From assembly GCF_002355275.1 (NCBI RefSeq), contig NZ_CP023451.1, positions 62,001 through 126,000 of the forward strand: DNA of 64,000 nt, given 5' to 3'. The DNA is from Rhizorhabdus dicambivorans. GTDB lineage: Bacteria; Pseudomonadota; Alphaproteobacteria; Sphingomonadales; Sphingomonadaceae. Numbering within the stretch: position 1 is the first letter of the stretch; each line of letters starts with the position of its first letter. The position numbers and the translations under genes were made by a program. The notes beneath the pieces were generated by a model. It was not told the origin of the DNA. It searched no databases and saw only the letters and a program-made list of their open reading frames with translations. Shown here piece after piece: positions 52,449 through 61,401 of the stretch.

Positions 52449-52729
52449 TGTCCTGAGCTCGGCCCATCGCGATGTTGCGACATGGCTCTGCCGTTGCCTG
52501 GCGCCGAGGGAAAGCGCCCTCCGCCTGACTGATCCCCTAAGCCCGGACGGTTGCCGTGGGGCAACCCCCGCGGTGCCGGACCGGGTTGTCGCTCGCGCGC
52601 CTGCCCGCACCACTCCGGCCCTTGTGGGTCGGGTCGCCGCTTGCGCGTCGATGCCCTCGTCTCCCGCCGGTCTTGGCCGGGTCTCGTCGGAGGGACGGTC
52701 CCTCGGACGGAAGCAACGGAGATTTGATC
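52449..52729. other. GC-rich leader region of ssb
   Basis: No gene recognised. Several short GC-rich inverted repeats (for example GTTGCCGTGGGGCAAC near 52550 and GGGACGGTCCC near 52692) suggest structured RNA or regulatory DNA before ssb. Confidence 0.35.
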
Positions 52730-53137
52730 ATGCAGAACATCGTCATTCTTGCCGGCAATATCGGCATGGATCCGGAGAGCCGCACCACCCAGGGCGGGAC
52801 CCGCATCACCCACTTCACCCTGGCGACCTCGCGTCCCCGCTATTCGGAAGGCAAGGTCGTTCGCGATGAGAAAGGCTACCGCGTCCAGGACACCGAATGG
52901 CATCGGATCACCGCGTTCAATGGCCTCGGCAAGACCGTGCAGGAGCATTGCACCAAGGGCATGAAGCTGCTGGTGCGCGGCCGCATCCATTACAGCGAAT
53001 GGACCGATGGCGACGGCGTCGAGCGCTACGGCACCGAGATCATCGCCGAGACGATCGACTTCCTCAGCCGGGCGAAATCGAAGTCCGACGAGGCCGGCGA
53101 CCCTGATCCTGAGCTCGACGACGACGTGCCCTTCTGA
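52730..53137 (+). CDS. ssb: Single-stranded DNA-binding protein
   Basis: A 135-residue protein; CGGAGA precedes the ATG at 52730. OB-fold: MQNIVILAGNIGMDPESRTT, THFTLATSRPRYSEGK, TEWHRITAFNGLGKTVQEHC, KGMKLLVRGRIHYSEWTDGD. The short acidic tail ends DPELDDDVPF, the conserved protein-docking tip. The length and lack of a long linker resemble plasmid or phage SSBs more than chromosomal ones. Confidence 0.92.
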   Translation: MQNIVILAGNIGMDPESRTTQGGTRITHFTLATSRPRYSEGKVVRDEKGYRVQDTEWHRITAFNGLGKTVQEHCTKGMKLLVRGRIHYSEWTDGDGVERYGTEIIAETIDFLSRAKSKSDEAGDPDPELDDDVPF

Positions 53138-53214
53138 CCCCCGGATCCCCGCGCGCTTGTGGCGCGCGGGGGCATCCAGCGGCGAGCCGGATTTGCCATA
53201 GCTCGCGAGGGATT

Positions 53215-53799
53215 TTGCAGGCGGGGGCGTCTGCACTATCCGCTTTCCGTCGCATGGGATCGAAGATCGCATGCCACACCGACCTCAACGAGGCCACGCT
53301 CAAAAATACGCCGCGCGGTCCGATATGGGTCCTCAAGGCGCGGGGCGGAAGCGAAAGCTGGTGGAACGCCTACACTGGCGAAAATGTCGATGAGATCAGT
53401 CTGGCAGACGCTCGGCGCTATGCTCTGATGTCCTACAAAGGATCCGGCAGGCTGCAGGCGGTCGACTATCAGGAAACGGCGCCCGAGGAAGCGCAGGTCG
53501 GCGGGCCGCTGTGGCGCGCCAGCTTCGCCGACAAGGAGCATAGTCGCCTCTATCTGGATCCGTTCACCGGAGAGGTGCTCAGTCGCCGTTCGGACCTGTG
53601 GGACTTCTATGATTTCTTTTACAAAATCCATATCATGAACCTTGGCGCCTCGCGCAGTTACAACCATCCACTGATCGTTGTCGCTGCATCGGCGACGTTG
53701 CTCATCGTGGTCACCGGGATCGTCATTCTGTTTTATCGCCTTGCGAAGGATCTCAAACGACTGCTGACGAAACGTCGCGCATCAAGGCCTGCGACCTGA
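53215..53799 (+). pseudogene. PepSY membrane protein, probably 5'-truncated
   Basis: A 194-residue frame (TTG start; first in-frame ATG at 53254). The C-terminal two thirds match PepSY proteins of the iron/copper-associated type: PLWRASFADKEHSRLYLDPF, TGEVLSRRSDLWDFYDFFYK, IHIMNLG, then one membrane helix (LIVVAASATLLIVVTGIVIL). The usual N-terminal membrane helix is missing, and the sequence before residue 15 looks unrelated, so the 5' end was probably lost. Confidence 0.6.
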
Positions 53800-54006
53800 G
53801 GTCATCGCGCTGCGACGGGCTCACTTGCCGATCCACTCCGGTTCGGCTGTGGCCGCGCAATTCTGATCGTCGCTCGGCCCGCCGTGTCCACGGGCAGCGC
53901 GAGCAGATGAGCCGCCGTATCTTCGCGGTCGGGTAATGTCGCGGGGTGCGATGGAGCTTGCTGTGTCCTGATCGGCGCGCGGGCGGGCAACGCGCGCCTC
54001 GCACGA
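53800..54006. other. Gap between convergent genes
   Basis: Nothing recognised. The two flanking genes converge here. Confidence 0.3.
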
Positions 54007-54573
54007 TCACACGCGCAGCAGTCGCCCCACCGCCCGCATGATCGTCGCCCTGCGCGCCGCATGCTCGGTAGCGTCGCGTGCGGCTCCGGTCATGCACCAG
54101 AGCTGGGTGAGGGCGGCGACAAGCCGGACGACGTCCATGGGCGTGAAGTCGGCGACGATCCGCCCCTCGGCCTGCGCCGCTGCGATCCCGTCCAGCTTCT
54201 CCCCGAGAAGGACCTCGCCGGCCGGGAGCATCAGAACATCCTGGCCACGCTCCAAATGATGCCAGGTCAGCAGCCTCCACAAGCGCGGGCGCTCGACCAG
54301 CAAGTCATAGGTGCGCCCCGCATAACCCTCAAGATCATTGGGATCGAAGCGATCGGCCTGCGCCGCGTCCATCACTTCCTGCGTCAGCGCGGCATCGAAG
54401 AGCGCCTCCTTGTCCCCGAAATAGGTGTAGAGCATCGGCTTGCTGATACCCGCCGCCTGCGCAATGCGATCGATCCGCGCGCCCGCCAGCCCATGGGACG
54501 CGAACTCCTCGGTCGCTGCAGCCAGGAGCGTCTCGCGGCTCTGTGCGGCATTCCGCCTGGTTCGTTCCTTCAT
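54007..54573 (-). CDS. TetR-family repressor
   Basis: A 188-residue protein. GGGAGGTG just upstream decides the start at 54573 (MKERTRRNAAQSRETLLAAA). The helix-turn-helix reads IDRIAQAAGISKPMLYTYFG, the classic TetR signature, followed by an all-helical ligand domain. It is divergent from a short-chain dehydrogenase with a palindrome between, so it probably represses that gene and itself. Ligand unknown. Confidence 0.9.
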   Translation of the reverse strand: MKERTRRNAAQSRETLLAAATEEFASHGLAGARIDRIAQAAGISKPMLYTYFGDKEALFDAALTQEVMDAAQADRFDPNDLEGYAGRTYDLLVERPRLWRLLTWHHLERGQDVLMLPAGEVLLGEKLDGIAAAQAEGRIVADFTPMDVVRLVAALTQLWCMTGAARDATEHAARRATIMRAVGRLLRV

Positions 54574-54609
54574 CACACCTCCCGGCATTGACGCATTCCA
54601 CATATGAAG

Positions 54610-54627
54610 TTACCTACCAGTTGGTAA
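54610..54627. promoter_or_regulatory. TetR operator candidate
   Basis: TTACCTACCAGTTGGTAA is an imperfect palindrome (TTACC/GGTAA) in the 69-bp gap between the divergent TetR and SDR genes. Confidence 0.55.
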
Positions 54628-54642
54628 TATATGGAGCAGCAT

Positions 54643-55473
54643 ATGTCCAATCACTGGTTTCTCACGGGCGCGTCCAGCGGCATTGGCCGCCATCTGGCCG
54701 AACTGATCCTGGCCGCGGGCGACGACCTTACCGCGACGGCTCGCAGGCCCGAAAGCCTCGACGACCTTGCGGCGAAATATCCGAGCCAGCTGCGCGTCGA
54801 AGCGCTCGACGTCACGGTCAAGGACGATATTGCTGCGGTCGTGGCCCGGGCGCAGGCGCGTCGACCCGTCGATATTCTGGTCAACAACGCCGGCGGCGGC
54901 GTGATCGGCGCCACCGAAGAGATGTCGGACGCCGAGGTCGAAGGCCAGATCGCGCTCAATCTCATGGCGCCCATCCACATCACCCGCGCCTTTGTCCCCG
55001 CGATGCGCCTGCGCGGGAGCGGCCGGATCATCCAGATCTCCAGCGCCAGCGGTCAGGGCTCGCTTCCGACGAGCAGTCTCTATCATGCGGCCAAATGGGG
55101 CCTGGAGGGCTTCAGCGAATGCCTCCGCCAGGAGCTTGAACCCTTCAACCTGTTCGTGACGCTGATCGAGCCGGGTGGCGCGCGCACCAGCTTCAGCCAC
55201 AACCTGCAATTCGCCAGCGAGATCGCCGCCTATCGCGATACGCCCGCCGGCGATATCCGCAAGATGTTCGAGACCGCCGGAAACGAGCTCTACACGCTCG
55301 ACCCGCAAAAGATCGCGCAAGCGATCGTCGATGTCGCAACCAGCGACCATCCGCCGCTGCGCGTGACTCTGGGGGGTGACGCTTTCGGCGTTGTCCAGGC
55401 GGCGCTGCAATCGCGGCTCGCCTTTCTGCAGTCCCAGGAAGCGCTCGCGCGCTCGGTCGCTTTCGACAGTTGA
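54643..55473 (+). CDS. Short-chain dehydrogenase/reductase
   Basis: Start at 54643 preferred, because GGAG falls seven bases upstream; 54631 is also open. 276 residues. NAD(P) motif FLTGASSGIGRHLAEL, NNAGGG, catalytic Ser in IIQISSASGQGSL and YxxxK in SSLYHAAKWGLEGFSE. Substrate unknown. Regulated, most likely, by the divergent TetR protein. Confidence 0.9.
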   Translation: MSNHWFLTGASSGIGRHLAELILAAGDDLTATARRPESLDDLAAKYPSQLRVEALDVTVKDDIAAVVARAQARRPVDILVNNAGGGVIGATEEMSDAEVEGQIALNLMAPIHITRAFVPAMRLRGSGRIIQISSASGQGSLPTSSLYHAAKWGLEGFSECLRQELEPFNLFVTLIEPGGARTSFSHNLQFASEIAAYRDTPAGDIRKMFETAGNELYTLDPQKIAQAIVDVATSDHPPLRVTLGGDAFGVVQAALQSRLAFLQSQEALARSVAFDS

Positions 55474-55725
55474 GCTTTCCCGTCTTCCAGCTTTCGTCTC
55501 CGCGCGGTGCGATGCGCCTCACCGGGGCCCGGCAACCCCTGTCGTCAGCGCCGCTATCCGATACTTAGGTATAGCCATCCGACACGATTGCCGAAGCGCC
55601 AAACGGGCAATCGCTTGGTACCATCGCAAGAGAGGAAAACCTTCGCGGTCGCCAATCAAGGGTGCGCGGACCTTCGCAGTCTGCGTGCCCTTGATGTGGC
55701 AGCGCGCCGCCCAGCCACGCGCGTC
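55474..55725. other. Intergenic stretch before the corA operon
   Basis: No gene recognised. It presumably holds the promoter for the corA operon. Confidence 0.3.
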
Positions 55726-55926
55726 ATGAACGGGAGCGGCCTTCTGCGAAACCCAACGCTCCGCCGCATCTTCTATAAGCTCTCGCTCGAATTGCTGCGC
55801 GCCGCCTTCGTCTTCCTGCGACTGGGGTTAAAGGGCGAGGCGCGCCTGCTTGTGCACGCGTCTCAATGGGCGAGGCACACGGCTTCCGGTCGCCGCCGCA
55901 GGTGGCGGCACCGGAAAGTGCCATGA
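55726..55926 (+). CDS. Possible small basic protein coupled to corA
   Basis: A 66-residue frame (MNGSGLLRNPTLRRIFYKLS, then LELLRAAFVFLRLGLKGEAR) whose stop overlaps the corA ATG (ATGA). The overlap and the helix-like, amphipathic sequence speak for a gene; the absence of a ribosome-binding site and of a known family speak against. Confidence 0.3.
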   Translation: MNGSGLLRNPTLRRIFYKLSLELLRAAFVFLRLGLKGEARLLVHASQWARHTASGRRRRWRHRKVP

Positions 55927-56891
55927 GCGTCGTCGCCGCCTTTCTTTATCACGAGGGCAAACGGCTGCGGCCGGTGACCCTGATCGATCCGGCGTGCGAG
56001 CATATCGCCAAGGATGACTTTGTGTGGATCGGCCTCTCCCAGCCCAGCGAAACAGAACTTGCCGACATCGCCGGAAATTACGGCCTTCACCCGCTTGCCG
56101 TGGAAGATGCCGGCAACGGCCACCAGATTTCCAAGCTCGACGTCTACGGTGACCAGTTGTTCATCGTCGCCAGGACGGCACATCTTGAAGGCGATCATAT
56201 CGCCTACGGCTCCACCGCGATTTTCCTGGGCAAGAATTTCCTCATCACCGTTCGGCAGGGTTCGGCACGCTCGCACAGCGAGCTTCGCGCGCATCTCGAA
56301 ATCACGCCGGACCTGCTGCGCGAGGGCCCGGACTATGTGCTCCATGCCATTCTGGACTTCATCGTCGATGGCTATTTCCCGATCGTCGAGGCGATCGAGG
56401 AGGACGTCCTCAAGATGGAGCAGCGCATGCTTGCAGCCTTTCTCACCCGCGAGGAGGTGACCCGGATTTTCACGCTGCGGCGTGAGCTCGTCCGCTTCCA
56501 GCGCGTGCTCGGACCCATGCTCGAGGTCGGTCGCAAGCTGGTGAACCTGCAGCTTCCGCGGCTTGATGAGGCCTCCAAACCCTATTTCCGTGATCTGCTC
56601 GATCACATGCTCCGGGTTGAGAGCGCCATCACCGGCATCCGCGACATCCTGATCTCGGTGTTCGAGGCGAGTCACCTGCTCGAACAGCAGCGCCAGGGTG
56701 CGATCACGCGTCAGCTCGCCGCCTGGGCCGCGATCCTCGCGGTGCCTACCGCGATTGCCGGGATCTACGGGATGAACTTCGAGAATATGCCCGAACTGAA
56801 GACGCAGTGGGGATATTTCGTCATCCTCGGCGTCATCGCTGCGGTCTGCATCGGACTCTACATCCGGTTCAAACGCAACCACTGGCTTTGA
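55923..56891 (+). CDS. corA: CorA-family divalent metal transporter
   Basis: A 322-residue protein, GGAAAG upstream of the ATG at 55923. The large N-terminal cytoplasmic domain includes FVWIGLSQPSETELADIAGN. Two C-terminal helices: AWAAILAVPTAIAGIYGMNF with the YGMNFENMPEL selectivity motif, and FVILGVIAAVCIGLYI. It moves Mg2+ or Co2+/Ni2+ across the inner membrane. An alternative start at 55866 adds 19 poorly supported residues. Confidence 0.92.
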   Translation: MSVVAAFLYHEGKRLRPVTLIDPACEHIAKDDFVWIGLSQPSETELADIAGNYGLHPLAVEDAGNGHQISKLDVYGDQLFIVARTAHLEGDHIAYGSTAIFLGKNFLITVRQGSARSHSELRAHLEITPDLLREGPDYVLHAILDFIVDGYFPIVEAIEEDVLKMEQRMLAAFLTREEVTRIFTLRRELVRFQRVLGPMLEVGRKLVNLQLPRLDEASKPYFRDLLDHMLRVESAITGIRDILISVFEASHLLEQQRQGAITRQLAAWAAILAVPTAIAGIYGMNFENMPELKTQWGYFVILGVIAAVCIGLYIRFKRNHWL

Positions 56892-56952
56892 CGTCGCTGA
56901 CCGCTGTCCACATCGCGCAGGGCTGAGGCCGCCGGGGGCAGGTTGCCACAGT

Positions 56953-57405
56953 TCAATGCTTTCGAAGCGTCTCGGCGCGGTGCCGGTCCAACGCATCGAG
57001 CAAAGCCCTGCCGATCAACGGCTTTGCGAGAACGTGATCGAAGCCCGCCTCGGCGGCCCGCGAGGCCAGCAGCGTGTCGTGAAAGCCTGAGATCATGATG
57101 GCCCGTCCCGACCATCCGATCTCGCGAAGGTGACGCAGCATCGCGAATCCGTCGATGTCGGGCATGCGATAGTCGAGGATGACGCAGTCCGCCTCCTTCG
57201 CGCGGGGGTCGGCCAACAGCGCGCGGCCGGTCGTATATCCCCACACGGCATAGCCGCGCGATCTCAGCAGCAGCTGGAGGCCACGCCGCACGCCGGGATC
57301 GTCGTCGGAGACGAGGATGGTGTATCTGCCATCATGCTGGGTGGAACGGACCGATGGCATTGCGAGAAGCGGACACCCGTGTGACGATTGCACCATCGAT
57401 CGCAT
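56953..57405 (-). CDS. Stand-alone response-regulator receiver protein
   Basis: A 150-residue protein with one receiver domain: acidic pocket LVSDDDPGVRRGLQL, phospho-acceptor VILDYRMPDIDGF, Ser in IMISGFHD and the conserved Lys in LAKPLIG. It has no output domain. It lies downstream of fixJ on the same strand, which suggests that it modulates FixL signalling, as FixT-like or single-domain regulators do. ATG at 57360 is an alternative start. Confidence 0.8.
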   Translation of the reverse strand: MRSMVQSSHGCPLLAMPSVRSTQHDGRYTILVSDDDPGVRRGLQLLLRSRGYAVWGYTTGRALLADPRAKEADCVILDYRMPDIDGFAMLRHLREIGWSGRAIMISGFHDTLLASRAAEAGFDHVLAKPLIGRALLDALDRHRAETLRKH

Positions 57406-57441
57406 ATCGCGCCTCGTCCCGTCGCTACGTAGAGGTCGCAG

Positions 57442-58065
57442 TCACTTCGGCTTGCGGCCCATGCCCGCGGCAAAGGCGATCCGCAGGGCTTCGGACAGAT
57501 TGCGGACCTCGAGCTTGGCCATCAGGCTCGCGCGATGGACCTCGACCGTTCGCGATGAACAGCCCAGGTCATAGGCGATCGTCTTGTTGGGCAGGCCGTT
57601 GGCCAGCCTTTCGAGCACTTCCCGCTCCCGGGGCGTCAGTGCAGCGACCCGCACCCCTGCTTCGGACGTTTCCAGGGTACGAAGGTCGACATCGTCGAGA
57701 CGCGCGAACGCGCGGCTGACGGCGCCGAGCAGGGCGGCTTTCTCGAAGGGTTTCTCGAGAAAGTCGACCGCGCCGCCTTTCATGGCCTGCACCGCAACCG
57801 ACACGTCGCCATGGCCGGTCAGGACGATGACCGGCATGTTGACCCCGCGTGCTGCCATGGCGGCCTGAACCTCGAGACCGTCCATCTCGGGCATGCGCAC
57901 GTCGAGGATGACGCAGCCGACGGCCGCCGACTTCGCCTCCTTGAGAAACTCCACGCCGGAGGCATAGGTCACGACGTCGTAGCCCGCGGTCTTGAGCGCA
58001 AAGCTCGCCGCCTTGCGGATGCTCTCCTCGTCGTCGACCAGATGGATGACGCGTCTATCCCCCAT
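57442..58065 (-). CDS. fixJ: Two-component regulator FixJ
   Basis: A 207-residue protein; start 58065 with GGAGGAGGAAC upstream. The receiver: IHLVDDEESIRKAASF, VILDVRMPEMDGL, LTGHGDVSVAVQAMKGG, FLEKPFE. The LuxR-type HTH: LTPREREVLERLANGLPNKT and SSRTVEVHRASLMAKL. FixJ activates low-oxygen genes in alphaproteobacteria. It overlaps the fixL stop by 11 bases, so the two form one operon. Confidence 0.92.
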   Translation of the reverse strand: MGDRRVIHLVDDEESIRKAASFALKTAGYDVVTYASGVEFLKEAKSAAVGCVILDVRMPEMDGLEVQAAMAARGVNMPVIVLTGHGDVSVAVQAMKGGAVDFLEKPFEKAALLGAVSRAFARLDDVDLRTLETSEAGVRVAALTPREREVLERLANGLPNKTIAYDLGCSSRTVEVHRASLMAKLEVRNLSEALRIAFAAGMGRKPK

Positions 58066-59590
58066 GTTCCTCCTCCGCCCGCGCATGGATCAAGGTAAAA
58101 TGAAAGCGCGCGCCGCCGCGGTCGGGGCGCTCCATCCAGATACGGCCCCCATGCGCTTCGATGATGGTCCGGCAGATCGAAAGGCCGAGGCCCATGCCGT
58201 CGGCCTTTGTCGAGTTGAACGCCGTGAAGAGCTGCTCGCGGACCTCGTCGGCGATGCCGGGGCCGGTATCCTCCACGGTCACCTCGATCAGCCCGTCAGG
58301 GCGCAACCTGGTCGCCACCTTGAGGTCGCGAACCGGACACGCCGCCATCGCCTCGATGGCATTGCGCATCAGGTTGACCAGCACCTGCTGGATCTGCACC
58401 CTGTCGACGAGGACCGGCGTCGCGGCGGGATCGACTGCAAAGAAGCTGCGGATGCCGCGCTCGCGGGCGTCGACCAGCGCGAGCTGGCTCGCCTCGGCGA
58501 TGACCTGCGGCAGCTCGTGGAGGCTCTTGTCGACCTCGCCGCGGGCGACGAAATCGCGAAGGCGCCGGACGATATGGCCGGCCCGCAGCGTTTCCTGTGC
58601 CGCATCATCCATCACCGACCGTAGCGACACGAAGGGTTCGTCGTCCCGCTCGTCGAGCATGTCGCGGATCGTCTCGAGATAGAGCGCGACCGCGGCAAGC
58701 GGCTGGTTGAGCTCATGCGCGAGGGTCGAGGCCATCGTGCCCATCGCGCTCAGCCGGGAGACATGGACCAGCTCTGCCTGCAGTTCCTTGAGCCTGAGCT
58801 CATCCTGCTCCTTGGCGGTGAGATCCCGGATGAAGCCGGTGAACAACCGCTGCCCGTCTTCACCGGCCTCGCCAACCGACAGCTGCATCGGGAAGGTCGA
58901 GCCGTCGCGGCGCTGGCCGACCACGACGCGGCCGAGGCCGATGATCCGGCGCTCGCCGGTCTGGAGATAATGCGCGATATATTCGTCGTGCCGGTCGCGA
59001 TCGGGCTGGGGCATCAGGCAGGAGACGTTGCGGCCGACGAGCTCGGTTTCCGAATAGCCGAACAGGCGTTGGGCGGCCGCGCTGAACGACGTGATGGCGC
59101 CGGTCTCGTCGATGATGATCATCGCATCGGGGACGGTCGCCAGGATCGACTGGAGATGCTGCTCGCGGGTCTCGATTGACGCCCGGACCGCCGCCTCGTC
59201 GGTGACATCGCGACTGATGCAGGCAAAGCCTCGATGTGCGTCGCCTTCGAACAGGGCGCTGATCGTCAGGCGCGCGAGATATTCCGCGCCGTTCTCGCAG
59301 ACCCGCCACGCTTCGCGCTCCAGCGTGCCTTCGTGAAGGGCGGCCGCCAGGTCTGCGCACGGGCGGCCGGCCGCAATCTCGTCGGGCGGGTAGAACAGGT
59401 CATGGGGCTGTCCCAGGACGCGATCGAGGGGCCAGCATTCGGCACGCTCGCCTTCTTCATTATAGCTCAGCACGATCCCGGCAGGATCGAGCAGCGTCAG
59501 GACGTGGCCGCCAGCCTGTCGCAGGAACAGCGGCGCAAGCCGCGCTACGTCGCTGGCAATCTCGTCCGGCCCGCGCCTCGTGTCGACCAT
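58055..59590 (-). CDS. fixL: Heme-PAS oxygen-sensor kinase FixL
   Basis: A 511-residue kinase with two PAS domains. The second (residues about 140-258) matches the FixL heme domain: proximal His201 in DRHDEYIAHYLQTGERRIIG and Arg221 in GLGR, at the positions of His200 and Arg220 in Bradyrhizobium FixL; Arg206 there is His207 here. Phospho-His292 is in TLAHELNQPLAAVALYLETI, and ATP motifs are MRNAIEAM, VEDTGPGI and GMGLGLSICRTII. No membrane helix is visible, so it is cytoplasmic. It should phosphorylate FixJ at low O2. Confidence 0.9.
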   Translation of the reverse strand: MVDTRRGPDEIASDVARLAPLFLRQAGGHVLTLLDPAGIVLSYNEEGERAECWPLDRVLGQPHDLFYPPDEIAAGRPCADLAAALHEGTLEREAWRVCENGAEYLARLTISALFEGDAHRGFACISRDVTDEAAVRASIETREQHLQSILATVPDAMIIIDETGAITSFSAAAQRLFGYSETELVGRNVSCLMPQPDRDRHDEYIAHYLQTGERRIIGLGRVVVGQRRDGSTFPMQLSVGEAGEDGQRLFTGFIRDLTAKEQDELRLKELQAELVHVSRLSAMGTMASTLAHELNQPLAAVALYLETIRDMLDERDDEPFVSLRSVMDDAAQETLRAGHIVRRLRDFVARGEVDKSLHELPQVIAEASQLALVDARERGIRSFFAVDPAATPVLVDRVQIQQVLVNLMRNAIEAMAACPVRDLKVATRLRPDGLIEVTVEDTGPGIADEVREQLFTAFNSTKADGMGLGLSICRTIIEAHGGRIWMERPDRGGARFHFTLIHARAEEEHGG

Positions 59591-59649
59591 CGTCCCGGCT
59601 CACGGGCCTGGCCGGGCGCACGGATCCGGGCGTAGCCCGACCGTGCCAC

Positions 59650-60123
59650 TCAGCGCCGCGCGAGTATGGCCTTCATCTCGTCGATTTCCTGCCGCTGCGA
59701 GCGCTTGATCGCTTCGCAAAGCCGGATGACTTCCGGATCGCTGAGCTTTGCTTCCTGGCACATCAGGATCGCCCCGGAATGATGCGGGATCATCGAGCGC
59801 AGAAAGGCCGTGTCGCCGATCGTGGTCTGGGTGCGGATGAGCGCAAAGCTGCCGAAGAAGGCGACCAGCGACGCGGCGATCAGCGCGATGTTGGCGGCTT
59901 TCGACGCGAACATGTGCCGCATGGCGACGATCATCAGCACCACCATCGGCGCGACCATCATCAGCGTCATGTAGAGCATGTTGAGGTTGTTGTAGAAGCT
60001 GTCGAGCCCGTCGATCATGACGAACATCACCAGATACATGATGACGCCGCTGATGACGGTCTGAACGGCAAGGCTCCAATAGGCGCCCATCTTCCGGGTG
60101 TTCATGTGGGACGAATGGTCCAT
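59650..60123 (-). CDS. DUF305-domain membrane protein
   Basis: A 157-residue protein, GAAGGAGAT upstream. Three N-terminal helices (YWSLAVQTVISGVIMYLVMF, MVAPMVVLMIVAMRHM, ALIAASLVAFFGSFALI) precede the DUF305 motif FLRSMIPHHSGAILMCQEAK and the RSQRQEIDEMKAIL helix. Such proteins often accompany copper oxidase genes, and the HH and Met may bind metal. It lies downstream of copB (copy 2). Confidence 0.85.
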   Translation of the reverse strand: MDHSSHMNTRKMGAYWSLAVQTVISGVIMYLVMFVMIDGLDSFYNNLNMLYMTLMMVAPMVVLMIVAMRHMFASKAANIALIAASLVAFFGSFALIRTQTTIGDTAFLRSMIPHHSGAILMCQEAKLSDPEVIRLCEAIKRSQRQEIDEMKAILARR

Positions 60124-60213
60124 GGCGTATCTCCTTCGCTCGGCGCCGGCCGACCTTGGTATGAGTGTAACGCCCCGCTCTCCTGTTCGCCCCCGCCATC
60201 AGCCGTCCTGATG

Positions 60214-61401
60214 CTAAAACCAGAAGCGAACGCCGGCGACGAAGCTGGTCGCATGGACGTCCTCGCCGGCAAGCCTCGACAGCCGCGCCGTGTCGCCGGC
60301 TTTGCGCAGATAAGAGACGCCGATATAGGGTGCGAACTGGCGGCTGAACTCATAGCGCAGGCGCGCGCCGAGCTCTATGTTGACCAGCCCCGAACCGATG
60401 TCGTTCTCCGGAATATCCTGCGCGGCGAAATTGACCTCGGCGCGCGGCTGCAAGATCAGGCGCTGGGTAATGCGCTGGTCGTAATAGCCCTCGACCCGGC
60501 CCAGAACATCGCCCTTGGTCGAGAGGAACAGCGCGCCTTCGACTTCGAACATGCCGGGAGCCAGGCCCTCGACGCCGACCGTCGCGTAAGTGCGGTCGGG
60601 CCCGCGGCCGAAGTCCTGGCGGATACCGCCCTGAAGATTGAAATAGGGGTCGATGGCCCGGCTATAGAGCACCTGCACCTCCGCGCTGTCGATGCCGCGG
60701 CCGAACTCGCCTTCGCCCTCGCTCTTGAGCCAGAGCCGGTTGATATCGCCGCCGTAAAAGCCTTCGCCATCCCAGCGATAGCCATCGCGACCGCTATGCG
60801 CCTGATACTCGAACAGGTTGAGCAGCACCTGCCCGAAATTGTTGCCGCCGCTGTCCTTCATCATGATGTCGCGTGAGCGCGCCATCTCGGCGCCGGGAAA
60901 ATCACGATCGGCGAAGTGGTCGCTGGGGGGAGGCGGCGGGGGCGCATTGCCGGCCGGAAGCGCCGTGCCGGTCATTTGCATGCCGGGCATGGCGGAGGTT
61001 CCGGGCATGGCGGTCTGGCCATGCTGCGAATGGTCCATCCCGGGCATGTCCGGCATCGCGCCGTCCTGATGCCGGGAGTGGTCCATGCCCGGCATCTCCG
61101 CCATCGCGGGAGCAGCGGGTTGCGGTTGACCGGCGGCATCTGCCTGTGGCGCAGGACTGGCCTGGTCCTGCGAATGGTCCATTGCCGGCATGGTGCCCGG
61201 CGCTGGTTTCTGAGCGCGCGGCCTGGTAGCGGGCTTGGGGCGCGGCGCGGCGGCCTTGTCCTTCTTTTTCTCCTGCGCCGGCCGCGCCCCGCCCGGCGGC
61301 GCCATGCCGGGCATGTCGTGCATCGAATGATCCTGGGCAAAGGCGGGCGCGGCGGAGAGAAGGGCGATCGCGCTCACCAGCGGCGTGAGGATGCGGGTCA
61401 T
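60214..61401 (-). CDS. copB: Outer-membrane copper resistance protein CopB (copy 2)
   Basis: A 395-residue protein, start 61401 overlapping the copA stop. Signal peptide (TPLVSAIALLSAAPAFA), then a long Lys/Pro/Met/His-rich region with repeats of the MPGMDHS type, then the CopB barrel (INRLWLKSEGEGEFGRGIDS, RTYATVGVEGLAPGMFEVEG) ending GVRFWF. It is longer than copy 1 because of the Met-rich segment. Confidence 0.92.
   Translation of the reverse strand: MTRILTPLVSAIALLSAAPAFAQDHSMHDMPGMAPPGGARPAQEKKKDKAAAPRPKPATRPRAQKPAPGTMPAMDHSQDQASPAPQADAAGQPQPAAPAMAEMPGMDHSRHQDGAMPDMPGMDHSQHGQTAMPGTSAMPGMQMTGTALPAGNAPPPPPPSDHFADRDFPGAEMARSRDIMMKDSGGNNFGQVLLNLFEYQAHSGRDGYRWDGEGFYGGDINRLWLKSEGEGEFGRGIDSAEVQVLYSRAIDPYFNLQGGIRQDFGRGPDRTYATVGVEGLAPGMFEVEGALFLSTKGDVLGRVEGYYDQRITQRLILQPRAEVNFAAQDIPENDIGSGLVNIELGARLRYEFSRQFAPYIGVSYLRKAGDTARLSRLAGEDVHATSFVAGVRFWF

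Noticed and set aside
58055-59590. FixL with missing heme ligand
   Set aside because: At first the Arg in GERRIIGLGR seemed to replace the ligand. Aligning by Arg220 shows that the true proximal His is in RHDEY and is conserved.
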